Under the pieces are notes generated by a model, which was not told the DNA's origin, made no database searches, and saw only the letters and a list, made by a program, of their open reading frames with translations. Shown here piece after piece: positions 17,762 to 26,963 of a stretch of DNA of 64,000 nt. Source of the stretch: Caulobacter sp. (lineage in GTDB: Bacteria > Pseudomonadota > Alphaproteobacteria > Caulobacterales > Caulobacteraceae); contig JAGHZU010000006.1 in NCBI GenBank assembly GCA_017745235.1, positions 124,001 through 188,000 of the forward strand, given 5' to 3'. The stretch's first letter is position 1. Every line of letters begins with the position of its first letter. A program made the position numbers and the translations under genes.

Positions 17762-18574
17762 ATGGCCGTAAAGGCTCACGTGTCGAACTTCGAAGCCATG
17801 GTGGCCGCGCGCGCTCGCGGCGGCGATCTGCTGGCGGTGCCGGGCTGCTGGGACGCCTTCAGCGCCCGAGTGGCCGCCGAGGGCGGGGCCGCCGCGCTCA
17901 GTCTCTCGCCCCGTACGGTGGCCATGGCCCGGTACGGTCGTCCCGACGAAGACCAGGTCGCGTTCGGAGAGGTCGTCGACCTCACGCGCTCCATCCGTGA
18001 AAGCGTCGACCTGCCTTTGATCGTCGACGCCCAGGCCGGCTACGGCAACGCGCTCAACGTCATCCGGACGGTAAAGCTATTCGAGCGCGCCGGCGCCTCG
18101 GCGATCGACATCTCGGACGCCGTCAGCCCCGGCAGCGTGCAGGAAGGGGCCGGCGACGTCGTCGTCCGTCCGGCCGACATGATCGGCAAGCTCAAGGCGG
18201 CGCTGGATACGCGCGTGGACGCCCTGATCGTCGTCCGCACCCGGGCGGCGGCCGTCGAAGGCCTGGCCGCGGCGTTCGACCGGCTGGAAGCCTATCTCGA
18301 GGCCGGCGCCGACCTGATCCTGGTGGAGCGCGCGCCGGATCGCACGTCCGCGCAGCGGGTGGCTGCGCACTTCGCCGGCCGGGTCCCGCTGATCTACGAC
18401 TTCGGGGTGGGCCCCGAAGACGACATGACGGCCGCGGCGCTGGAAGATCTCGGCTATGCGATGGCGTTGAGCCCGCTGGCCCTGCTGAACGCCATGTCGC
18501 AGGCCGCGCCGCGCGCGCTGAGCAGCCTTGCGCCCCCGCGCCGGCTTCGGCCGATCGGCGTCGTGAAATCCTGA
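17762..18574 (+). CDS. Isocitrate lyase/PEP mutase family protein (paralog A; lacks KKCGH Cys)
   Basis: GCWDAFSARVAAEGGAAALSLSPRTVAM...LPLIVDAQAGYGNALNV; start trimmed to ATG 17762. Confidence 0.85.
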   Translation: MAVKAHVSNFEAMVAARARGGDLLAVPGCWDAFSARVAAEGGAAALSLSPRTVAMARYGRPDEDQVAFGEVVDLTRSIRESVDLPLIVDAQAGYGNALNVIRTVKLFERAGASAIDISDAVSPGSVQEGAGDVVVRPADMIGKLKAALDTRVDALIVVRTRAAAVEGLAAAFDRLEAYLEAGADLILVERAPDRTSAQRVAAHFAGRVPLIYDFGVGPEDDMTAAALEDLGYAMALSPLALLNAMSQAAPRALSSLAPPRRLRPIGVVKS

Positions 18575-18679
18575 CGCCGTTCGGGCGCGGCTATCCGCAG
18601 TTCGGGCAAATGCACGCCAGTCCCCGTCGGCTTTCCCCGCGGCGCTAGTGTTCTCAGCTGATTTGGGGGAGCTGGGCTA

Positions 18680-19903
18680 TTGGGACCTCTTAAGGGCGTA
18701 ACGGTGTTGGATCTCACCCGCGTGCTGGCGGGGCCGTGGGCGACCCAGACCCTGGCCGATCTGGGCGCTGAGGTGATCAAGATCGAGCGTCCGGGCGCCG
18801 GAGACGACACCCGCGCCTGGGGCCCGCCGTTCCTCGACGGCGACGACGAGGCCGGTGCGCACGGCGACGCGGCCTATTTCACCTCGGCAAACCGCAACAA
18901 GCGGTCGGTCACCGCGAACCTGGCGACCGAGGAGGGGCGCGACATCGTCCGCGCCCTGGCGATGCAGGCCGACATCCTCGTCGAGAACTTCAAGGTGGGC
19001 GGGCTGGGCCGCCATGGCCTGGACTATGCCAGCCTCGCCAAGCTGAACCCGCGGCTGATCTATTGCTCGGTCACCGGCTTCGGCCAGACGGGGCCAGAGG
19101 CCAGCCGGGCGGGCTACGACGCCATGATCCAGGCCATGGGCGGGTTGATGTCCATCACCGGCCAGCCCGCCGGCGCGCCGGGCGATGAACCGATGAAGAC
19201 CGGCGTCGCCGTCGTCGACCTGTTCACCGGCATGTACGCGGCGACCGCGATCCTGGCGGCCCTGCTGCACGTGCGGGCGACCGGGCAGGGGCAGCACATC
19301 GACCTGGCCCTATTCGATGTCCAGCTGAGCATGCTCGCCAACCAGGCCTCGAACTATCTGGTCTCGGGACGGTCGCCCGGGCGGCTGGGCAACGCCCACC
19401 CCAATCTGGTTCCCTACCAGGTGTTCGAGACCGCCGACGGCGCCCTGGTCCTGGCGATCGGCAACGACGCCCAGTTCCGGGCCTTCGCGGCCCTGTGCAG
19501 CGACGCATTGGCGACCGATCCGAGGTTCCAGACCAACGCCCTGCGCGTCGGGAACCGGGTCGAGCTGGTCGACGTCCTGCGGCCGCATCTGCGCCGGCGG
19601 ACGACGGCGGAATGGGCGGGGCTGCTCGACGGCGCCGGCGTGCCGTGTGGTCCGATCAACTCGGTCGCCCAGGCCTTCGCCGAACCGCAGGCGATCGCGC
19701 GCGGGGCCGTGGTCGAGCAGGCCCGCGACGACCTCCAGGCGCCGATCCGCACCGTGGCCTCGCCGATCAGGCTCTCGGAGACGCCGCTGGAGTATCGCCT
19801 GGCGCCGCCGGCCCTGGGCGCCGACACCCGCGCGGTGCTGGGCGAGCGCCTGGGGCTGCCGGAAGACGCGCTCGACCGCCTGGCGTCGAGCGGCGCGATC
19901 TGA
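18680..19903 (+). CDS. CaiB/BaiF family (class III) CoA-transferase
   Basis: GPLKGVTVLDLTRVLAGPWATQTLADLGAEVIKIERPGAGDDTRAWGPPF. Confidence 0.95.
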   Translation: MGPLKGVTVLDLTRVLAGPWATQTLADLGAEVIKIERPGAGDDTRAWGPPFLDGDDEAGAHGDAAYFTSANRNKRSVTANLATEEGRDIVRALAMQADILVENFKVGGLGRHGLDYASLAKLNPRLIYCSVTGFGQTGPEASRAGYDAMIQAMGGLMSITGQPAGAPGDEPMKTGVAVVDLFTGMYAATAILAALLHVRATGQGQHIDLALFDVQLSMLANQASNYLVSGRSPGRLGNAHPNLVPYQVFETADGALVLAIGNDAQFRAFAALCSDALATDPRFQTNALRVGNRVELVDVLRPHLRRRTTAEWAGLLDGAGVPCGPINSVAQAFAEPQAIARGAVVEQARDDLQAPIRTVASPIRLSETPLEYRLAPPALGADTRAVLGERLGLPEDALDRLASSGAI

Positions 19904-20596
19904 CTACCGCGCGGACAGCCAGGCCTCGACCTCCTCGACGCCGACCACGTCGGCATATTTGAGCTGGAGGTCGGTCAGGTTGGCGAAGTGGTAGCTCTCG
20001 TGCTTGTCGGCGACGCACTGCTCGGGGACGATGGTGCGGTAGCCGTGCGAGAGCGAGTCCACCGCCGTCGCCCGCACGCAGCCCGAGGTCGAGCCGCCGG
20101 TGATCACGACGGTGTCGACCTTGTGCCAGACCAGGTAGCTGGCCAGCGGCGTCTCGAAGAAGGCCGACGGCATGCGCTTGGTGAACACCAGGTCCCGCGC
20201 CTCGTCGATCTCGACCCGCGGATCGAACAGGTGGCGTTCGCTCTCGTACTTGATGTTCTGCAGGGAATCCGGCGTGTCGGTCCGCGTGCCCCAGACGCCG
20301 GCGTCGCCGCCGTCGGGCTTGTAGGCGACGTGGCTCCAGATCACCGGCATGCTCTTGGACCGCGCCAGGGCCGAGATGCGGTTGGTGTGCTCGATCTGCC
20401 TCGGGTCGGTGATGTACGCGCTCTTCGGAAATAGGTCGGGCCGCGTATAGGCCTGCTGGAAGTCGATGTTCACGATCGCCAGCTTCTGGCCGAAGCCGAA
20501 CCGCGCCCGGGCGGGATTGGCCTTCACGGCCTCGTAAAGCTCCCGCGCGGTTTTGTGCTCGCAGACCATGGTCGGTTCGAAGGCAAGATCCGTCAT
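19904..20596 (-). CDS. Isochorismatase-family cysteine hydrolase (N-carbamoylsarcosine amidohydrolase-like)
   Basis: LAIVNIDFQQAY, FTKRMPSAFFET, GGSTSGCVRATAVDSLSHGYRTIVPEQCVADK (D/K/C triad present). Confidence 0.88.
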   Translation of the reverse strand: MTDLAFEPTMVCEHKTARELYEAVKANPARARFGFGQKLAIVNIDFQQAYTRPDLFPKSAYITDPRQIEHTNRISALARSKSMPVIWSHVAYKPDGGDAGVWGTRTDTPDSLQNIKYESERHLFDPRVEIDEARDLVFTKRMPSAFFETPLASYLVWHKVDTVVITGGSTSGCVRATAVDSLSHGYRTIVPEQCVADKHESYHFANLTDLQLKYADVVGVEEVEAWLSAR

Positions 20597-20624
20597 CGGT
20601 TCAACTCCTTGCTGGCGGGTCTGG

Positions 20625-21812
20625 TTAGAAGGCGCTCTCGCCGGTGATGGCGCGGCCCAGGATCAGGGCGTGGACGTCGTGCGCGCCCTCGTAGGTGTTC
20701 ACCGTCTCGAGGTTCGCGGCGTGACGCATGACATGATACTCGCCGGAAATCCCGTTGCCGCCGTGCATGTCGCGGGCGACGCGAGCGATGTCGAGCGCCT
20801 TGCCGCAATTGTTGCGCTTCATCATCGAGATGGCCTCGGGAATCCACGCGCCCTCGTCGAGCAGCCGGCCCAGCGCCAGGGCCCCTTCGAAGCCGAGCGC
20901 GATCTCGGTCTGCATGTCGGCGAGCTTCTTCTGGACGAGCTGGCGCGACGCCAGGGTGCGCCCGAACAGCGAGCGGCTGGAGACGTAGTCGCGGCTGGCG
21001 TGGAGGCAGAACTCGGCGGCGCCCATCGCGCCCCAGGCGATCCCGTAGCGCGCCTTGTTGAGGCAGGAGAACGGGCCGCGCAGGCCCGACACCCCCGGCA
21101 GGATCATGTCTTCCGGCACGAACACGTCGGCCAGCGCGATTTCCCCGGTGACGGAGGCGCGCAAGGACAGCTTGTTGCGGATCGTCGGTGTCGCGAAGCC
21201 CTCGGCGCCCCGTTCGACCAGGAAGCCGCGGATCGCGCCGTCGAGCTTGGCCCAGACGATGGCCACGTCGCAGATGGGGCTGTTGGTGATCCACATCTTG
21301 GCGCCGTTCAGCACGTAGCCGCCGTCGACCGCCCTGGCGACCGTGCGCATGGAGGCCGGGTCCGAGCCGCCGTCGGGCTCGGTCAGGCCAAAGCACCCCA
21401 CCACCTCGCCCGCCGCCATGGCCGGCAGGAACTTGCGCTTCTGGGCTTCGGAGCCGAAGGCGTAGATCGGATACATGACCAGCGAGGACTGCACGCTCAT
21501 CGCCGAGCGATAGCCGGAGTCCGCGGCCTCGATCTCCCGGGCGATGAGCCCGTAGGCGACGTGGCTGACGCCGGCGCCGCCATATTCCTCCGGCAGGGTC
21601 GAACCCAGGAAGCCGAGCGCGCCCATCTCCCTGAGGATCTCGCGGTCGAAGCGCTCCTCGGCATAGGCGTCGACCACGCGGGGCATCAGCTTCTCGCGGG
21701 CGTACTGCCGCGCCGTCTCCCAGATCATCCGCTCTTCGTCGGTGAGCCGCGCGGCGAGGTCGAGGGGATCTTCCCAGCGAAACGTCTTCTGGCTTTGCCC
21801 AGGGGCGGACAT
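20625..21812 (-). CDS. Acyl-CoA dehydrogenase (glutaryl-CoA dehydrogenase-like)
   Basis: [59 protein letters not shown]. Confidence 0.93.
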   Translation of the reverse strand: MSAPGQSQKTFRWEDPLDLAARLTDEERMIWETARQYAREKLMPRVVDAYAEERFDREILREMGALGFLGSTLPEEYGGAGVSHVAYGLIAREIEAADSGYRSAMSVQSSLVMYPIYAFGSEAQKRKFLPAMAAGEVVGCFGLTEPDGGSDPASMRTVARAVDGGYVLNGAKMWITNSPICDVAIVWAKLDGAIRGFLVERGAEGFATPTIRNKLSLRASVTGEIALADVFVPEDMILPGVSGLRGPFSCLNKARYGIAWGAMGAAEFCLHASRDYVSSRSLFGRTLASRQLVQKKLADMQTEIALGFEGALALGRLLDEGAWIPEAISMMKRNNCGKALDIARVARDMHGGNGISGEYHVMRHAANLETVNTYEGAHDVHALILGRAITGESAF

Positions 21813-21972
21813 GGAGGCTCCTCTGGCCGGGTTTCGGGATCGGCCGCTGTCAGTTCGTACTCGGGTTCCAACTCCGCCGAGCCCGGCCGGATCGCCAGTC
21901 CGGAGACTGCCGTGGTCGCACAGCGGATAAGGCTATAGCTTCCTCCCGTACGGGGCCTCGCCACCGCCTAGG

Positions 21973-23325
21973 ATGGACCTCGTGATGCGAAGGAGCGGGG
22001 AGACGCTGTTGCCTGGTGCGATGGGGGATGCGGCAAGGCCGACCGCGATGACGATGGTCGAGAAGATCATCGCGCGCGCCGCCGGCTTGAGCACCGTCAG
22101 GCCCGGCCAGATGGTGACCGCCAAGGTCGACCTGGCCTTCGCCCACGACTCCTCCGGCCCGCGCCGCTGGCGTCCGATGCTCGAGGAACTGGGCGTCGGG
22201 CTCTGGGACCCCGAAAAGGTGGTCATCGTCGCCGATCACTACGTTCCCGCCGTCGACGCCGAGACCGCCGAGATCCTGCGCGTCACCCGTGAATTCGTCC
22301 GCGACTACGGCGTGCGCAATTTTTTCGACATGGTCGGCATCAGTCACCTCGTGCTGCCCGACCACGGCCTGATCCGGCCCGGCGCCTTCATCGCGGGCGG
22401 GGACAGCCACACGCCGACGGCCGGCGCCTTCGGAACCTATGCGGCCGGCTACGGCGCGACCGACATGGCCGGCATCGTGGCCACCGGCGAGACCTGGCTG
22501 CAGTGCCCCGAGACGGTGCGCGTGGTCCTGAACGGCCGCCTGCCGCGCGGCCTCTCGGCCAAGGACGTCATGCTGCGCCTGTGCAAGGCGCTGGGCCTCG
22601 ACAACGCCTTCCGCGCCATCGAGTACGCCGGGAGCGCCGTCGAGGCCATGGGCATGCCCGAGCGGATGGTGCTGACCAACATGGCCGCCGAGCTTGGGGC
22701 CGAGACGGGCGTCATCGCGCCCGACGCCGTCACCTTCGCCTATCTGCGCGAGCGGGGCCGTCCGGTGGAGGACGAAGCCGCCGCCCTGGCGCTGGCCTCT
22801 GGTCCAGACGCCGTCTTCGCCGCGACCCACGTCTTCGACGCCTCGGCGATGGCCCCGCAGATCGCCGCGCCGCACTCTCCGGCCAACACCTTCGATGTCG
22901 GCGACCTGGCCGGCCAGAGGATCGACCAGGCCTATATCGGCGCCTGCGTGGGGGCCAAGATCGAGGACCTGCGCATGGCCGCCGCCGTGCTCAAGGGCCG
23001 CAAGGTCGCGCCCGGCGTGCGGCTGCTGGTGGCGCCGGCCTCGTCGAAGACCACCACCCTGGCCGCCGCCGACGGCACGCTCTCGGCGCTGATGGAAGCC
23101 GGCGCCACGCTGATGCCGTCCGGCTGCGGCGCCTGCGCGGGCTACGGGGCCGGCGTGCTGGCCCAGGGCGAGGTCTGCATCTCCTCGACCAACCGCAACT
23201 TCCAGGGCCGCATGGGCTCGGCGGGCGCGAAGGTCTTCCTGGGCTCGCCCTATTCGGTGGCCGCCGCCGCCATCGCCGGCGCGATCAGCGATCCGCGCGC
23301 GCTTCTCGAACAGGGAGCGGCGTGA
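21973..23325 (+). CDS. Aconitase/3-isopropylmalate dehydratase large subunit family (module 1)
   Basis: GAFIAGGDSHTPTAGAFGTYAAGYGATDMAGIVATGETWL; GCGACAGYGAGVLAQGEVCISSTNRNFQGRMG. Confidence 0.9.
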   Translation: MDLVMRRSGETLLPGAMGDAARPTAMTMVEKIIARAAGLSTVRPGQMVTAKVDLAFAHDSSGPRRWRPMLEELGVGLWDPEKVVIVADHYVPAVDAETAEILRVTREFVRDYGVRNFFDMVGISHLVLPDHGLIRPGAFIAGGDSHTPTAGAFGTYAAGYGATDMAGIVATGETWLQCPETVRVVLNGRLPRGLSAKDVMLRLCKALGLDNAFRAIEYAGSAVEAMGMPERMVLTNMAAELGAETGVIAPDAVTFAYLRERGRPVEDEAAALALASGPDAVFAATHVFDASAMAPQIAAPHSPANTFDVGDLAGQRIDQAYIGACVGAKIEDLRMAAAVLKGRKVAPGVRLLVAPASSKTTTLAAADGTLSALMEAGATLMPSGCGACAGYGAGVLAQGEVCISSTNRNFQGRMGSAGAKVFLGSPYSVAAAAIAGAISDPRALLEQGAA

Positions 23326-23822
23326 TGGGGCGCGCGTTCGTCTTCGGCGACAATGTCGACACCGACCTGCTGGCGCCCGGCGCCTACATGAAGTCTAGCG
23401 CCCAGGAGCTGGCCCGCCATTGCCTGGAGGCGCTCGACCCGTCCTTCCCCGTCGAGGTGCGCCAAGGCGACATCGTGGTCGCCGGCGCCAATTTCGGCAT
23501 GGGCTCCTCGCGCGAGCAGGCGGCGGTCTCGCTGAAGCTGCTCGGCGTCTCGGCGGTGCTGGCGACGTCGTTCGCGCGGATCTTCTTCCGCAACGCCATC
23601 AATCTGGGCGTCCCGGCGGTGGTGTTCGAAGAGGCGGCGGAAATCTCACCAGGCGATCACTTGGAGATCCGCCTGGAGGAAGGCACCGTCGATAATCTAA
23701 CGACAGGCAAGACCTACAGGCTCGAGCCTCTCCCCAGCCATATCATGGCGATGATCCGCGACGGCGGGCTGTTGCCGCACCTAAAGCGCCGTCTGTCGGC
23801 GCCGGAGTCCGACGATGAATAA
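23325..23822 (+). CDS. 3-isopropylmalate dehydratase small subunit family (module 1)
   Basis: VFGDNVDTDLLAPGAYM; VAGANFGMGSSREQAAVSLKLLGVSAVLATSFARIFFRNAINLGVP; ATG overlaps upstream TGA. Confidence 0.9.
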   Translation: MGRAFVFGDNVDTDLLAPGAYMKSSAQELARHCLEALDPSFPVEVRQGDIVVAGANFGMGSSREQAAVSLKLLGVSAVLATSFARIFFRNAINLGVPAVVFEEAAEISPGDHLEIRLEEGTVDNLTTGKTYRLEPLPSHIMAMIRDGGLLPHLKRRLSAPESDDE

Positions 23823-24714
23823 AACCCTGTCGCAGCGGCTGGCCCAGGGTGGGGCCCTGCTCGCCCCCGGGGCCTACGATCCGCTTTCGGCCCTGATGAT
23901 CGAGAACGCCGGATTCGAGGCGGTCTATCTTTCGGGCGCGGCGATCTCCTACACCCAGCTGGGCAGGCCCGACATCGGGCTGGTCAGCCTGGACCACGTC
24001 GTCGATGTGACGGCGCGGATCCGCGAGCGCGTGTCCCTACCGATCATCGTCGATGCCGACACCGGCTTCGGCGGTTCGATCAGCGCCCGTCGCACGATCA
24101 AGCTGCTGGAGCGCGCCGGCGCCTCGGCGATGCAGATCGAGGACCAGTCCTTCCCCAAGCGCTGCGGTCACCTGGCGGGCAAGACGGTGATCTCCGTGGA
24201 CGAGATGTGCGGTAAGCTGGCCGCCGTGCTCGACGCGCGCGAGTCCGACGAGACCCTGGTCATTGCGCGCACCGACGCCATTTCCGTGATCGGCTTCGAC
24301 GAGGCGATCGAGCGGGCGGTGCGCTATCGCGAGACCGGCGCCGACATCATTTTCGTCGAGGCGCCGCGCACCGAGGCCGAGATGAGAGCCATCGTGAAGG
24401 CGCTGCCCGGCGTGCCGCTGATCGCCAACATGGTGGAAGGCGGGACGACGCCGCCCTTCACCCTGGACCAGCTTTCCGACATGGGTTTCAAGCTGGTGAT
24501 CTCGCCGGGCGCCCTGGTGCGCAACCTGGTGCATCAGGCCGAGATGTTCCTGAAGAGCCTGCGCGAGAACGGCTCCACCCAGCCGATGCTGCGCAGCATG
24601 CTCGACTTCAAGGGGCTCAACGAGCGCCTGGGCATCGACGAGATGGCCAGTCTCGGCGACCGCTACGATCCGGGCCTCAAGCTGGAACTCTACCGCGCGG
24701 CGGCGGAGCGCTGA
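23815..24714 (+). CDS. Isocitrate lyase/PEP mutase family lyase (paralog B)
   Basis: GAYDPLSALMIENAGFEAVYLSGAAIS; IVDADTGFGGS; EDQSFPKRCGHLAGKTVI. Confidence 0.92.
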   Translation: MNKTLSQRLAQGGALLAPGAYDPLSALMIENAGFEAVYLSGAAISYTQLGRPDIGLVSLDHVVDVTARIRERVSLPIIVDADTGFGGSISARRTIKLLERAGASAMQIEDQSFPKRCGHLAGKTVISVDEMCGKLAAVLDARESDETLVIARTDAISVIGFDEAIERAVRYRETGADIIFVEAPRTEAEMRAIVKALPGVPLIANMVEGGTTPPFTLDQLSDMGFKLVISPGALVRNLVHQAEMFLKSLRENGSTQPMLRSMLDFKGLNERLGIDEMASLGDRYDPGLKLELYRAAAER

Positions 24715-24718
24715 TCGC

Positions 24719-25666
24719 ATGCGCGCCGATCCGAACCTCTACGACTACTGGCCCTACCGGGATCGGCCGAAGATCGTCTGGCCGGGCGGCAAGAAGCTGG
24801 CGTTCTGGATCGCGCCCAATATCGAGTTCTATGAGTTCGACCCGCCGAAGAACCCGTCGCGGCCGGGCTGGCCCAAGCCGTCGCCCGATGTCGTCGGCTA
24901 CTCCCAGCGCGACTGGGGCAACCGCGTCGGTCACTGGCGGCTGATGGAGCTGATGGACCGCTTCGGCCTGCGCGGCTCGATCTCGCTGTCGACCGCGCTG
25001 ATCGACCACCACCCGGAGATCATCGAGGCCTGCGTCGCGCGCGATTGGGAGTTCTTCTCCCACGGCATCTACAACACCCGCTACTCCTACGGCATGGACG
25101 AGGCCCAGGAGCGGGCCATCATCGAGGACTCGATCCGCTCGATCCAGACCGCAACCGGGCAGCGGATCCGCGGCTACCTGGCCCCGGCGCTGACCCATAC
25201 CGAGCGAACCTTCGACCTGCTGGCGGAATACGATTTCTGGTACACCTGCGACCTCTTCCAGGATGATCAGCCCCAGCCGCTGAAGACCAAAGGCGGACGT
25301 CTCGTCTCGATGCCCTATTCGCTGGAGGTCAACGACGTCATCACCTATGGCGCGCTCGCCATGGATCCCTGGCGCTACGCCGACGTCCTGAAGCGGCACT
25401 TCGACCAACTGCTGGAGGAGGGCGAGCGCAGCGGCACGGTGATGTGCATCCCGCTGCACGCCTATCTGGTCAGCCAGCCGCACCGCATCCGCGCGTTCGA
25501 GGACGCGCTGGCCCATATCGCCGGCCACGCCGCCGACGTCTGGTTCGCGACCGCCGCCGAGATCGCCCAGGTCTATCGCGAGCAGTACTGGGACCAGACG
25601 GTGGCCGACATCGAGGCCCGTGGACTGGCGAGCGGCGGGACCGGCTTCGGCCCGGCGGAGGACTGA
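24719..25666 (+). CDS. Polysaccharide deacetylase family protein (PuuE/allantoinase-like), copy 1
   Basis: WPGGKKLAFWIAPNIEFYEFDP; RDWGNRVGHWRLMELMDRFGLRGSISL; EFFSHGIYNTRYSYGM. Confidence 0.85.
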   Translation: MRADPNLYDYWPYRDRPKIVWPGGKKLAFWIAPNIEFYEFDPPKNPSRPGWPKPSPDVVGYSQRDWGNRVGHWRLMELMDRFGLRGSISLSTALIDHHPEIIEACVARDWEFFSHGIYNTRYSYGMDEAQERAIIEDSIRSIQTATGQRIRGYLAPALTHTERTFDLLAEYDFWYTCDLFQDDQPQPLKTKGGRLVSMPYSLEVNDVITYGALAMDPWRYADVLKRHFDQLLEEGERSGTVMCIPLHAYLVSQPHRIRAFEDALAHIAGHAADVWFATAAEIAQVYREQYWDQTVADIEARGLASGGTGFGPAED

Positions 25667-25669
25667 CCC

Positions 25670-26596
25670 ATGCCGATGCCCGACGACTATCTGGAGTATC
25701 CGCACCGCGCCTACGGCATGGACCAGTCGCTGTACGGCTGGCGGCCGGCCACCGCGCGGCCGAGGATCGCCTGGCCGGGCGGCCAGTCCGTGCTCGGCGT
25801 CATTGTCGTGCCGATCGAACATCACATGCTCGATCCGTCGGGCAAGCCGTTCAAGCATCCGGGCGCGATGGTCACGCCGTATCCGGACCTGCGCCATTAC
25901 ACCACCCGCGACTATGGCGCCCGCGTCGGGGTCTTCCGCATCCTCGACGCGCTCAAGCACGAGGGCCTCAAGGCGACCTTCCCGGTCAACGCCGTGCTGC
26001 TGCCGCGCCTGGAGCCGCTGATCGAGGCGATCCTGGAGGATGGCCACGAGGTCGCCGCCTACGGGGTCGACACCGATCATATCCACTGGGGCGGCCTGGA
26101 CCGCGAGACCGAGAAGGCCTGGATTGAAGAGGCCAAGGCGGCGTTCGCCAAGGTCGGGCTTTCACCCAGGACCTGGATGAGCCCGGCGCGCCAGCAGTCG
26201 TTCTCGACGCTGGAACTGCTCGCCGCGGCGGGCTTCGAGGTCTGCCTGGACTGGGAGGCGGACGAGGTTCCGTTGCCGATGACGACGCCGGCCGGCCCGA
26301 TCCTGTCGCTGCCCGTCTCCAACGAGCTGGACGACCGCACGCTGCTGAACGACCGGCGCCAGACCGAGGACCAATGGGCCGATCAGGTCGTGGCCGCGCA
26401 GGCCTATCTGTCGGGCGACGCCGAGCGTTTCGGCGGTCGGATGCTCGGGTTCACGCTGACGCCCTATGTCGCGGGCCAGCCGTTCCGCATCGCGTCCCTG
26501 CGCCGCATGCTCGCCGGCCTGGCGGGCGCGAGCGGCTTCACGGCGGCTACGGCGGGCGAGGCCGCCGACCTGTTCGCGAGAAGCGCGCGGGGTTGA
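25670..26596 (+). CDS. Polysaccharide deacetylase family protein, copy 2
   Basis: WPGGQSVLGVIVVPIEHHMLDP; TTRDYGARVGVFRILDALKHEGLKATFPVNA; starts 4 nt after copy 1. Confidence 0.75.
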   Translation: MPMPDDYLEYPHRAYGMDQSLYGWRPATARPRIAWPGGQSVLGVIVVPIEHHMLDPSGKPFKHPGAMVTPYPDLRHYTTRDYGARVGVFRILDALKHEGLKATFPVNAVLLPRLEPLIEAILEDGHEVAAYGVDTDHIHWGGLDRETEKAWIEEAKAAFAKVGLSPRTWMSPARQQSFSTLELLAAAGFEVCLDWEADEVPLPMTTPAGPILSLPVSNELDDRTLLNDRRQTEDQWADQVVAAQAYLSGDAERFGGRMLGFTLTPYVAGQPFRIASLRRMLAGLAGASGFTAATAGEAADLFARSARG

Positions 26597-26963
26597 GCCT
26601 GGTTCGCCTCTGTCGTCGTCGTCGACGACGGTCGAGGCGAGGAGGAGCATGCCTGGAATCCAGAACACCGAAGGACGTCGGAAGGTTTCGGACAAGTAGA
26701 GGTTGTGACGTCGCCAGGGCTTCGACTGACATTGAGCTTTGTTTTTCTAGTGGTCGGTGCGTCCGATTGCTGTGGTCTCACCGAGCATATATCCGATAGA
26801 CGATCATGTACCTCATTCCAGGTTCCAATCCCAAGATGCGCACATATTCTACGTGATGAGATCATAATTTGGCGACGACATGCGCCAGCGAAGTTTCTCG
26901 TTCCAAGGTCAGATATCGATAAAACACATCAATAATCGCGACATGTGAGGGGGTTGTATAATA

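Noticed and set aside
20553-21938. 461-aa plus-strand ORF
   Set aside because: Antisense to the acyl-CoA dehydrogenase with clear motifs; shadow ORF
24677-26086. 469-aa minus-strand ORF
   Set aside because: Antisense to the two deacetylase-like genes
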